From Cacajao melanocephalus (taxonomy: Eukaryota; Chordata; Mammalia; Primates; Pitheciidae): 64,000 bases of DNA. Of the stretch, positions 27,254 to 37,973 are shown piece after piece. How positions within the stretch are numbered: position 1 is the stretch's first letter; each line of letters opens with the position of its first letter. Made by a program: the position numbers and the translations under genes. Below the pieces are notes generated by a model. It worked only from the letters and a program-made list of their open reading frames with translations. It made no database searches and was not told where the DNA came from. Where the stretch lies: positions 1 through 64,000 of the forward strand of contig CAUYLG010051905.1 of the NCBI GenBank assembly GCA_963573385.1, in the 5' to 3' direction.

Positions 27254-27718
27254 GTAACTTCCCAATGTTGTAGGTGGGACTGTATGCACGGGCCACACCC
27301 AAACTTCTTTCAGGACGCTTCTATGTAAGCTTTGGAGACTGAAGAGAAACATACAACAGTTTTTGTTGTGCAAGTATTGGTGTCCCTGAAGTTGTCTGGT
27401 GTTTCAGCTTTGGATTTTTCCCTTCCGCTTGGAGGGTGTCGTAGCTGCCTGCCCACATCCAGCCACACACCTTTTCCATGAAGGCACATGGGCAGTGCCC
27501 AAAACCCTGCTCCACCGCTGGGCTCGCATTAGCCGGCCTCCCAACCACAATGACTGTTAAGTGTTGACAGGTACCAGAGATTCACGCTCCAGGGTCTTCC
27601 ATAGCAAAACGACGCTGATGCCAGCAGCTTTGTTCCACGCCACACTGCAGTTTTGTTTTTAGCCAGACAGAAGTCAGGAAGTTTAAGGTTAGTTAATCAA
27701 ATCTGACATTAGCTCACC

Positions 27719-27737
27719 CTGATGATCTGATCATCAG
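27719..27737. repeat. 19-nt palindrome (9-bp arms, 1-nt centre)
   Basis: CTGATGATC-T-GATCATCAG is an exact inverted repeat in non-repeat DNA, a possible dimer binding site. Confidence 0.85.
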
Positions 27738-29244
27738 ATGGTCCAGCAGATTCTCCTTTTTCTCAAAATATTTTATTGTGCACTTGTGAAGAAGATGGAA
27801 AAAAAGAATCCCAATGGAAGATAATTTGAATTGATGGGTTCTTTTGGTTTTTTTTTTTTTTTTTGAGTGTCAGTTCTCATCTGACTTTTTAAACCTTGTT
27901 GAAACCAATTATTCTTGCTGTTATAATAATCATCTTGATTTTGCATGTTTTATCAATGAATAATGTTCATCTCAACTCACTGCTGCCCTTATTTGGGCAA
28001 CTTATGAGTTTCGAAGGCATGGGTCTAAATTCAGACTTTTCAGCCTTGACATAACTGGAGATGTCATCCAACAAGCTAACCCTCAATGTTCGTGTTGCAG
28101 ACTAACCAAAATTATGGTGTCCTCCCAATTGTACTCCCTTTCTTTTTCTCAACAGAGATGAGCAACTCTGTTTATGACAAATTGTACATCAGAAAAGACA
28201 GATCTCTATGATGTGGGTGGGCAACATAATTTAAGATTCTGCAGGCTTATGGTCAGTCCATTATTTAAGGATAAGAAATGTAAAAAGAAAAGTTGGTTCA
28301 AGGCATCCTGATACCGCTCATTAACTGGGAGACAAAAAGGAATAAAACAGGACTTTTTTTGACGATTTCAGGTCCTCTCCCCATCTTGCCCACTCCACAC
28401 CCCTCCCCCTGGTTAGACATTTAGACAGAAAGAAAGGCACTTTGTGTTTAAGGTTAATCAAGTTTCAGTACAATTTTTTTTTTTTTTTTACAACTAGAAT
28501 CACACTAATCTTTTTTTCTTGCTCTAATGTGTGGCTGTTGAAATCCTCAGCTGTGATAAATTAAGCTACTTATTAATCTAATTATCGTACATTCATCCTA
28601 GAAACTTTCATGTGACTTGAAAAGGCTATTCAACCTTTTCCCTCCCCTCCTAGAAAGGGCTCAACCTTGCACCAATTAAGATCATTCTGAAGTAAGGCTT
28701 TAAAAAAGCTTTCTCTAATCACCCAATGGAACATGGACCAGTGGAAACCAAACTCAGAGCTCTGGGAAAAAGTTTAGCATTCCTTTCTGTCTGCCAACTT
28801 TTATGGTTTCATTGCACAAGGGAGGAAGACTTCATTTTCCTATTTAGTTGTTCCTTCGCTGACCTCCAAATAAAGTCCATGTAATTACAGAGCAAATAAA
28901 GTTGCAGCATGTGTTTTAAAAATCAATTGCCATTCTTGGACTATAGAAATGTAACAATGCACAGATTTGCCGGAAAATACCCAGCACCAACCATACGAAC
29001 TAAACCCTGTACTGTATCTGTACAATGGAGTAGTTTTGACCCCTAAAGCACATATTTACTATGCAGATTTTTAAAAGGGCTTCTTTTATGACTTAACTAT
29101 TGATATTAAAATGTCCCCATCCTAATAAAAGTTCAATTTGGGATTAAAAATATGTTGCAAATGTATCATATCTTAAACATCCATTCATTGCCAAATGCCT
29201 TACTTCTTTTTTTTTTAAATGATGGCGTAAATGGAGCTATTTTA

Positions 29245-29276
29245 CATTCAAATTAAACTAGCTATTAATTTGAATG
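29245..29276. repeat. 12-bp inverted repeat with POU/homeodomain-like arms
   Basis: CATTCAAATTAA (29245-29256) and TTAATTTGAATG (29265-29276) are exact reverse complements around actagcta. Arms contain ATTCAAAT and TTAAT cores. It is followed at 29355 by an ideal splice-donor sequence (G|GTAAGT). Confidence 0.88.
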
Positions 29277-29919
29277 CAAAGCAGCTCAATGTACAGGATG
29301 CAATTTCAATGACAGGTTTACTCCAAGACAGAAAGCAGGAGATAGTCAACATGGGTAAGTCCAAGCAGTTTGTCCCCTACTCTCGGTGCCTGGAAAACTT
29401 GCTCACTGTGAATAGTTTTTGAAGTGAAGATTAAAAGAGTGGAATTATAAAGTATAATTACATTTTATTGAAACTCTAGAAATCAGAAAAAATTCAGCAG
29501 GAAACTTTTAGTGAAACATGATGTGTTGTCATTATCATTAAAAGATAAAAGTTCCATACTGTTTTTATCTGTTTATTTGGAAGAAATCCAGCCTTTACAG
29601 TTATGCAGGAAACAAAAAACGGGAATGCAGGAGTAATTATTAAAACTGTGTGATTTGTTATCTCAGCTACTGTCTTTCCAAATGGTAATGCGATATCAGC
29701 AGCTGCAGACGGTTGCTGATTTCCTCTATTAGTAAACAAGTGCTTTGGAGACCTGTGTGAGGCACTTTAAGCTCGCTACTCCCCGAAGTGCTGTCAGGCT
29801 TAACTACTAATCCATGGTATTTCAGAGCACTGGAAATTCATCTTTATAAAACCTGAACAAAAAAGGGAAAAAAGCCTGGAGGGCATGAGCTCCCTCTGGT
29901 GAGACAAATGACATGTTCA

Positions 29920-29925
29920 TTTATT
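29920..29925 (-). promoter_or_regulatory. AATAAA on the minus strand (candidate polyA signal)
   Basis: Lies about 120 nt downstream of the stop of the minus-strand open frame at 30046-30216. On its own it is common in AT-rich DNA. Confidence 0.25.
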
Positions 29926-30045
29926 AATGAAACAATAACCCTGGAAAAAGGATCAAAGCACATTCCATCCTCACTTTACAATCCCCAGTTTTCTCAGGCC
30001 AAACCATTTAATTGAGCCATGACAATGGAATACTTAATTGTTGTC

Positions 30046-30216
30046 TTAAAGTTTTGAAGAAGCGACTTCTTCAGCATCAATGTGAATTTCAGGATTATTA
30101 TCCAAATATGGCGTAGCCAGATTAAACATGGTGGAATTTGATTCATCTTCCACTGGGCAGGGGCGCTTCTCGCTGGCAGAAGAGGTGTTTTCTTGAACAT
30201 GCTTGCAATGCCCACT
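30046..30216 (-). pseudogene. Open minus-strand frame, possible terminal exon or gene relic
   Basis: The 56-codon frame ends ...NSTMFNLATPYLDNN and then EEVASSKL with a TAA at 30048-30046. An acceptor-like cacctcttctgccag lies inside it at about 30170, and a better pyrimidine-AG (minus strand, ending at 30312) lies further upstream. Reading from that AG in the same frame meets two TGA codons, both possible CGA decay. This is what a dead exon or retrocopy would show. No family recognised. Confidence 0.25.
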
Positions 30217-30312
30217 TCAGATGCCCCTTGCCTGGTGGCTGCTTTCATAGGTTGCTTCCTTACGATGGGTTCCTTCCTCATGATGAATTCAGGTTCTTTT
30301 TGCCATGTCCCC

Positions 30313-33300
30313 TGGATGTGGGACACAAATGAGGAACAGGAAGGAGTCAATCCCAGAACCCAGATGTTTAAGGAGTTTGAGACAATGCAACATGGAGCCC
30401 CTTATTAAATCTGGACAGGCCCACAGCATCTGCAATGGTAATGGGAAACTCACCTACACTCCCTCTGGGTTATTCACCAATTGTGTTTGAGAGTGATTCC
30501 ATCCACCGAAAACAAACACACATGTAAAATTTAAAAAAAAATTAAAAGGTCTGTGTTTAACTTCAGTATATTAACTCGATTTCATATCAGCATTCTAGTT
30601 TGACACTTTTTGTTTGTACTTGAACAGTGATTTTTCTGGAGTTCACTTGACTGTTGTTTTCCAAATTAACGAAACTTTCAGGAGAGTCTTAAGACACCAA
30701 GGTGTGGGGGCTTCAGAAGATGCTTGTTGACTTACTGGGCAAAGAAGACAGTGAAGATTTTCTATGTAATCTCTAGGACTCATCTGTCTTACACGCAAGC
30801 ATTCTAGGCCAGCTTGACTCTAAGGCCGATTTTCTATCATGTGGCATCATTTGGAGTTTATAAATGGAATTTCTTTTACCGTGCATGTGCTCGTATTCGT
30901 TCCTTAGGAGATCCATGAATCCAGTGAAAACTAGTAGTTAGAAATGAAGGCTGTAAGCAACAAAAATGCTCATGTTTCTGAGTTCTAGAACTTCATCTAT
31001 CTTACTAAGTCTTACTGTGAAATGGATAATGTACTTTGAGATGATTTTCATTACCTTTACCTAGGATCTTTCTTTTTGATCTGCCTTTGTATACCAGCCT
31101 TATAAAAGTCTTTTTTTCTGCCCTAGCTTATTAGACTTATAGGTAAATATAAGAGTTATGCATATATTTATGTTACATTTTAGTAAAGTTCCTGGGAAAG
31201 AAGGAAGAAAGTCTTTATAAATAAATTTCTGTAATAAGACTAACATTGTGAAACACTTCCATTTAGCTTGGCCTTTTTGTAGTAACGTTTTCTGCAGTAT
31301 AATTGTTTGGACTGCATACAGGGGAATGATGGTGATTCAAAGTATGTAGTACATACAGGTTTACCTCAGCCCTTCAGAACAGAGAACCCTCTACATCAAC
31401 AATCATAACACCGGCTGGCCTAAGAGCCAAAGGGAGTTTCAAATGGAAGGTTTGCACCTGAAGCAGCAGAACAGTTATTTTTTCAATCTTCCCCTTATCT
31501 TCCATCCCTAAATACAGAGCATTTATTTCAAAAAATACACACGTATGAAGGGTTCATGGGCTTAGTATGTAAGCATTCAAACTGCCATGACATTGATGGC
31601 CAAACTAAGTTTCACATAAGCCAGAGCTGAGGCAGAGTAACAGACATTTACATCTGCTGACAGATGTATTTCTACTCTCCATATGCACATTCCACTCATA
31701 TTTCTATCATTCGTTCATTCAATCACCTTCCATTAGTCATTTCATAACTACTGATGGAGGCTCTACTGCATATGCATCATAACATAACAAAATATATAGC
31801 TGAGGTTATATGTATTTTAGTAAGATACATGGAAACTGAAAATGTATATAGGAGAGGAAAGCAGAGCAGGGTAGGAGATAAATAACATAAAGATGGAAGT
31901 ATATTTCTTCTTTGAAGCTATTTTCATAAGGGGCAAAGACCCTTTGGTGTGTGTCTGTTGAATGTGTGATGGAAGTCTCCATTCAACAGCATTTATCAAG
32001 CAACTGCCACATCTCATGTACTGTGTGGAATATTTATACCAAAAAAGAGGCGCTGTCTCTGCCTCTCAGTATCTTCCATTCGCTAGTCCGTCTGGGTGCA
32101 CATGATATGCATACGTAAAACAATTAATGCAAGGTGGATGACTAGACTCCAGATTGAAGGGTATAGATGGCAACTACAAAATGAATTGTAAATTTTATAG
32201 GTTTCATGATGTGGTCAAAGAGGATCATCTGAAAGTTGACGCTTAGTCTTCCTACCTCCCATTTTGCTGAGAAGTATGTACTCTGGGAAGGAAGGATGAC
32301 AAGAGGCACACAAACAGGTGCATACACTCACCTTTGGCCCTTTTCATTTCCCACCTGTATGAACTTTGTTCCTTGAAGAGAAAAATAAGCTCATTATTAA
32401 GAGTTAGTGTAATGTTTGATCATCTTTACTATCTGTCATTGCAGATACATAAACTGATATTCCTGCTATAATGGTGAATAGCCCTATTCTTTAAAGTTGC
32501 AAGATGGAAGATTACTGACATACTTAGTAGGAATTTAAATTAGATAAAATACATATGTATATATGGTTACATGAAAACCTTTAATAAGAACTAAGAGCTG
32601 GAAAAAAAAAAAAACAGTGGTGTTCCTTGCCTCTTCTGCTGCCCGAGTAACAAAAAAATGAAAACAATACTAAACCATAGACACGTAAGGAGAAGTAAAG
32701 ATATAATTTTTTCCCATCATGACTACTTAGAATTAATTTGAGATTACTAGGATTTCTTAAAATATTAATGATAGAATCTAAAATATTTTCTCTTATGTTT
32801 CTGGGTATATCTGGTGTGCTAATAATGGGTAACTCTACACCATTTTTGCATCAGAGTCTAAGATCGGGCTGTTTGTCTCTTCTACCCTTTACTAACAAAT
32901 TTTCTATCTGAATGTCCTGCTATGAATTCAAGTTCTATTTTCGTTCTATTTCCCCAAATTCTGTTGCTAGCATAGAGGATCTCTAATAACATACTAACCA
33001 GTTTTACTTCAGGGCAATTATTTCTTTTCAGTATTCTGAGGTCTATTTAAATTCTTCCAAATGTAACACAGGAATAAGGAATATGTATTTTCTCTCAAGG
33101 ATCTCCTTGGTCCATTTTCATTTTATCGAATGCCAAAAGGAGCTTATAGTGAAGAATACTTAGAAAATATCTAAATGATTCTGAGTAAACTGTTTCAAAT
33201 AAGGACATGACTCTTAATTTAAAGTACACATCAAAAAAAAAAGAAAAAAATAAAGATTCTTCTTGAAAAAAATTATACAAAAGACAATGTGTTGTGCTTA

Positions 33301-34139
33301 CTGTCTACTACTTGTTTACTGAACTTAATAAAGGAATGGTAGCTCAGTAATTGCTGAAATAATTAGTTGTCAATATATAATAAAGTCAAATGCTAAACCC
33401 TAACCCAAATCATTTATTTTCTTACTCTCTGAGGTTGAGAATTACATTTAATGTTACTAAAAATTATGGAATATGTAAAATAAAAAAGTCTTAAAATTTA
33501 AATATATTATTTCACATAAAATACATTTAATAAGAAATATTTTAATTAATAATTCAATACTTTTTTCTACTTAAGATTTATCCTTCCCTAATATCTAAGA
33601 TCTTACATGTAATAATTTTTAAAGTTGCCATTATATTTTTAAAGCAAGTAGTAACACAGCAACAAATGCTTATCTTCTCAGTTACCTTTGCATTCTCCAG
33701 TACACTGGACACATGATTTTATTATAAAAATAAGCTCATTTTGTTGAGTATATATACATGATGACATAGTATCAATATTAAGATAACACACAAAATACAC
33801 ACAAAATAATGTCTATCTCCTGCTTGAGTAATTTCTGATTGCATTACATCATGTACTTCTGTAGGTGCTGTGCTTATATCAGGAGTGAGCAAGAGGCGAT
33901 AGTACAACTGCTGGGCACAGATATTGACATGTTCTCAGTTTTGGGGAAACAAAATGACTTCCCTGATCTATTTGTGGGGAATGCAGAGGACAGTTATATC
34001 ACTTTAATTAGCTGAAATATCAAATGTATTGATCATTTTGAAATTTATTGCTATATTTCTAAAATGCACGTTGCTTAACTGATAAACACTGGATGTTACT
34101 GTATTCATTTACTTATTTGCACATTTATGTCTATCTTAG
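30313..34139. other. Repeat-poor 3.8 kb, no gene recognised
   Basis: No Alu, L1, MIR or microsatellite of note, AT-rich, with short A-runs at 32600 and 33230. Candidate conserved non-coding region by insertion depletion only. Confidence 0.45.
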
Positions 34140-34392
34140 TGATGAAAAAGTCCTAGAAGATCTTCAGAAAGAGAATACATTTCAGCAGAGAGGCAAACGT
34201 AATACATTTTTATCACCGAAAGTAGATCTAGCCACAGAACTGGGTCTTGAAGCTGTTTCCCACAGCCCTCTGCAGCCAGGGATAGCCTCCAGGAGGACCA
34301 GCCTCAGGAAGGTGAAGGGTGCCTCAAGAGCACCCTTGCCCAGTCCAACAGCAAGGAACAAAATGAGAGCCAATGAACAAAATGGAAAATAA
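34140..34392 (+). CDS. Candidate 3'-terminal coding exon (unproven)
   Basis: An acceptor (tttatgtctatcttag) precedes an 84-codon frame, DEKVLEDLQKENTFQQRGKR onward, ending NEQNGK and TAA. The peptide is rich in charged residues, with a basic, Ser/Pro-containing C-terminus and no membrane segment. AATAAA follows 70 nt after the stop. The two other frames close within five codons. Phase requires a preceding exon ending with two codon bases, which 26419-26531 supplies. Not recognised. About eight frames near this length are expected by chance in 64 kb, so confidence stays low. Confidence 0.3.
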
Positions 34393-34462
34393 CTTTCCCA
34401 GACCAGAGAGAAAACACATGGCTTTCCTGAGGAACAGCTGCTTGCTGTTAGAAGTTTATGGT

Positions 34463-34468
34463 AATAAA
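34463..34468 (+). promoter_or_regulatory. AATAAA polyadenylation-signal candidate
   Basis: Lies 70 nt downstream of the stop codon of the terminal-exon candidate, a typical arrangement. Cleavage would fall near 34480-34500. Confidence 0.3.
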
Positions 34469-35186
34469 CTAAACTGGGTGAGCATTTCCTAAGAAGAAAT
34501 ATTTAATTATCCTGCTCACCATTATGAGGAACTTCTGCCACTCTTCAGGTTATTATACAGTAAATAACCATTTTTCTAAAGGACAGAGCTGTTTTAATTA
34601 TATGACAATGAATGCATAATTATTATGTTTGTTAGGAATGAATCACAAGACAACAGACTTGATATTACTGCTCTGGTTAGTGCATCTTAATTACTTTTTC
34701 ATTTATTTTGCATATAAAAGCTATTTGCTAATTGTCTTTGCTGTAAATATGCAAAATATAATTAGTCATTCATAATTCTTTATGTGTTATCTAACTGTAC
34801 ATTTGTTTCTAAGGAACATATATTAAAGTGTGAATATTTAATAGGCTTTTTTTGTGTGAATTCTTTTTTTTTAGACAAAGTTTTAAGTAAATATTAGGCA
34901 CGTAAGAGTTTTAACTCTATTCTTCGAGGAAACTTGTGCTGTGAAAAAAATGGAGAACAAAAAATATGGAGTTATGAAGCGAATGCCAGACTATGTAGAA
35001 TTTAAACATTTTTTCATGTGAAGACACTGATGATGATGGGAAATACTCTTTACTAAGTCTTTAAATTAACCTTTTAGCTACTCACCCAAGCTACTCAGAT
35101 AAATCTTTAAGCATTATGAATTTTAACTTAAGTTTTTACCTATTTGTGAGGCTACTTACCAGAAGAAGAGAAGAAATTCATAATTG
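34469..35186. other. Repeat-free AT-rich stretch
   Basis: Nothing recognised. Confidence 0.45.
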
Positions 35187-35199
35187 TGCTGAAACATGC

Positions 35200-35487
35200 T
35201 TTTTTTTTTTTTGAGACACAGTCTCACTCTGTCACCCAGGCTGGAGTGCAGTGCATGATCTTGGCTCACTGCAACTTCCGCCTCCTGGGTTCAAGCAATT
35301 CTCCTGCCTCAGCCTCCTGAGTAGCTGGGACTACAGGTGGACGCCACCAAGCCCAGCTGATTTTTTGTATTTTTAGTAGAGACGGGGTTTCACCACGTTA
35401 GCCAGGATGGTCTCAATCTCCTGACCTTGTGATCCACCCACTCAGCCTCCCAAAGTGCTGGGATTACAGGCGTGAGCCACCGCACCC
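35200..35487 (-). mobile_element. AluY-like element, the youngest-looking Alu here
   Basis: Antisense Alu with the AluY-type block cgttagccaggatggtctcaatctcctgaccttgtgatcc. Exact 13-bp target-site duplications tgctgaaacatgc lie at 35187-35199 and 35488-35500. It is the only Alu between 26.1 and 44.3 kb. Confidence 0.95.
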
Positions 35488-35500
35488 TGCTGAAACATGC

Positions 35501-37780
35501 ATTTTTAAGTGTTCCAAATAACTTGCTTATATCTGCTTAAAATACTGGGCAAACACTCTTGAAACTCTAAAATCTTAATTATGAGTACTATATTAAATCT
35601 ATGTAATTGGCAGTATTTGAAAAGGTTATTTTTAAAAGCTTGTCAGTGACTATAACAAGGGTGCCGTGAGGTAAACCCACTATGAGGTTTCTTGCAGACT
35701 TACTGCCATCTCAAAAGTGAACCACACTGGCCATTTTCTCAGTCTTAGGGTGAAATTTTCTTTTTTTTTTTTTATTATCTGGAAACAGCACTTGGACTAG
35801 TTTTTTCTATGATTATTACTTCTATATGAACCAACATTGCTGGGAACATCTTAATGTACTCAGATTCATCACAGTGACTGACTGGTTAAATGGCCCATGT
35901 GTTTTCAAAATGGTATAGCTATCAGGAGCACTGACCAATGATTAATAATTTTCTTTTCACTTGTCTCTAAAATCCTGCCAGTCCATCCTGCTGATGCATG
36001 TCACATTCCACTTTCTTCACCTCAAACATTTGATTTACTAACCGGTTGTACTGTTAATCCCATGTCATGACACTTCTATTCACTTCTGCTTTTCAACTGA
36101 AAGCAGCTTCCTATGAAGATAAAGCTAGGTAAAATCTATTGTTAAGAGGAGAATAACTTGAATGCAGCTATCATATCAAAATGAAAACACACTTCTGCTC
36201 TCTTCACCCACTAGACGTCCTGAATACTTTCCTTAATGATGAAGTCTAATAGGATAGCTGATGAAAATACAACTGATGATAATTTTTTTCTTCAGAAATA
36301 ATCCTGCTCTGTAATTGTTGTTATTTATGTTTGGCAAATCTTTTGAAAGGAACATATATAAAAACAGAATGATGGCAGGGTATGAATTAGAAAAGAACTA
36401 GTAAACATGCTTTAGAAAACTGTGACATGAATAAATTATATTGATTTCTGTTTATCACAAAAATATCTGGAAGTTTTAAATAAAGCTTTTTAAACTAGCA
36501 CTTGCAAGAACCATAACTGTTATATGGTTTTCATTGTGAGATTTTCTTTTCGGTTCCTTTTCTTTTTTTCTGCTTTCGGAATAGCCCAAAAAAGAGAAAT
36601 ATATATTTCAAATAACATTTGACTTGTGTGCAAAAGTTGTGGAGCTAAAAACCTCTCTACCAAAATCCCAATCTTAAAAACTTGTATAATGAAACAATTT
36701 AGTTTGATGAGGTAGTGAAATGAAGAATATTGTGTAAAAAGATAATAATTTCATTGTATAATTTGAAATAGTGAAATACACATCCTTGAATCCATTTAAT
36801 AGGAAATATTTCATATGTTTTATGTGTGTATCCATACCATTAAGAAGGTTTGAAAATTAAATTTCCATTCGTATTTTCAAACACCTTCATTTTTAATAAG
36901 AAGCAGCATAAAAAATAATTTTATTTGTAATTTTTATAAGCTTCTACATTCTTCAGTGATCCAAATACACAGGAATGACCAGAAAATTTACTGTGTTATT
37001 TGAAATGTAACTAAATGTTCTAAAGAACAACAGGCAACAGGCCTCAGGTAGAAGAAAAAAATCTAATTTTTCATCTTAGCAAAAAAAATATTTTGATGAC
37101 ATTGTGTAGCATGCAAGCATTTAAAACACTGGAAAATTCTAGACTTGCCTTCGGTGATGACAAGGATCACTATCTGTCCTCCTTTACAAGAAGTTTGAGA
37201 GAGTAATCACTTGAGGGGCTTTTGGTCTTTTAAAAATAATCCTTATCAAGCACCTATTTCACAAAGAATCATGTCAGAATAATAAACACAGTCTTCCCAG
37301 TAGCATTATGCAGCATAAAATTCAGAGGAATATAAATGTGAAGAATGACTGGCAGTGAATAGATGTTAGGAAAGTAAAAGCTATAAAACCTTTCTCTCAG
37401 CTTGTTGACTACAAAATTCATAGTCCTTTGTATTTTTCAACATCCTAGGTATTTTTACATAGAATGTTCCAAAATATATGTTAATTAAACCCGTCTGTAC
37501 AAGAGCTAAGGGAGAAAACATCCCTATCTTGTGGGTTCTGAATTGTATGTATTGGAAAGGAACCACCATCCCATTGGCCTTAGTCAATTAACTATAGACT
37601 CTCAATGTTCATAACTTAAATGTTAAAACACTCAAGGGAAGGGATGGGAAATGGCCTATGGAAATGTCTTAATCATATTTATAAACTTATGGAGATAGTA
37701 AATAAATATTCTTAAAGTGAAAACCCTTAAGACATTCCTGGAGGAAATACCTTTCACCTAATGCTGTCTGACTAAGAGGA
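35501..37780. other. Repeat-poor AT-rich 2.3 kb
   Basis: No recognised element or gene. Several poly-T and poly-A runs. Confidence 0.45.
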
Positions 37781-37973
37781 TGTGTGTGTGTGAGCATGTG
37801 TGTACACACACATATTATATACATACACATATGTATATGTGTATATATGTGTGTATACTGCATACGCAAATATTCATGTGTATATATAATGTATATACAC
37901 ACATATCTTAACAGATTCACACATATATATTGTGTGTATATACATACAAATTTTATACATACACACACATCCA
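37781..37973. repeat. Complex TG/CA/TA microsatellite with internal palindromes
   Basis: About 190 nt of interleaved TG, CA and TATA blocks. Because TG and CA blocks alternate on the same strand, many inverted repeats result, e.g. TGTGTGTACACACA near 37798. Confidence 0.92.

Larger units (their letters stand above)
26137..30045. other. Repeat-poor region, candidate conserved non-coding DNA
   Basis: No Alu, L1 or L2 recognised over 3.9 kb. Blocks such as 26700-26920, 28440-28600 and 29200-29760 are dense in TAAT/ATTA cores. Two splice-bounded open segments and a POU/homeodomain-like palindrome lie here and are listed separately. Conservation is inferred from composition and lack of insertions, not measured. 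Confidence 0.45.

Noticed and set aside
28143..28200. Strong acceptor (ccctttctttttctcaacag) with an open start
   Set aside because: The only usable frame closes after 17 codons without a donor.
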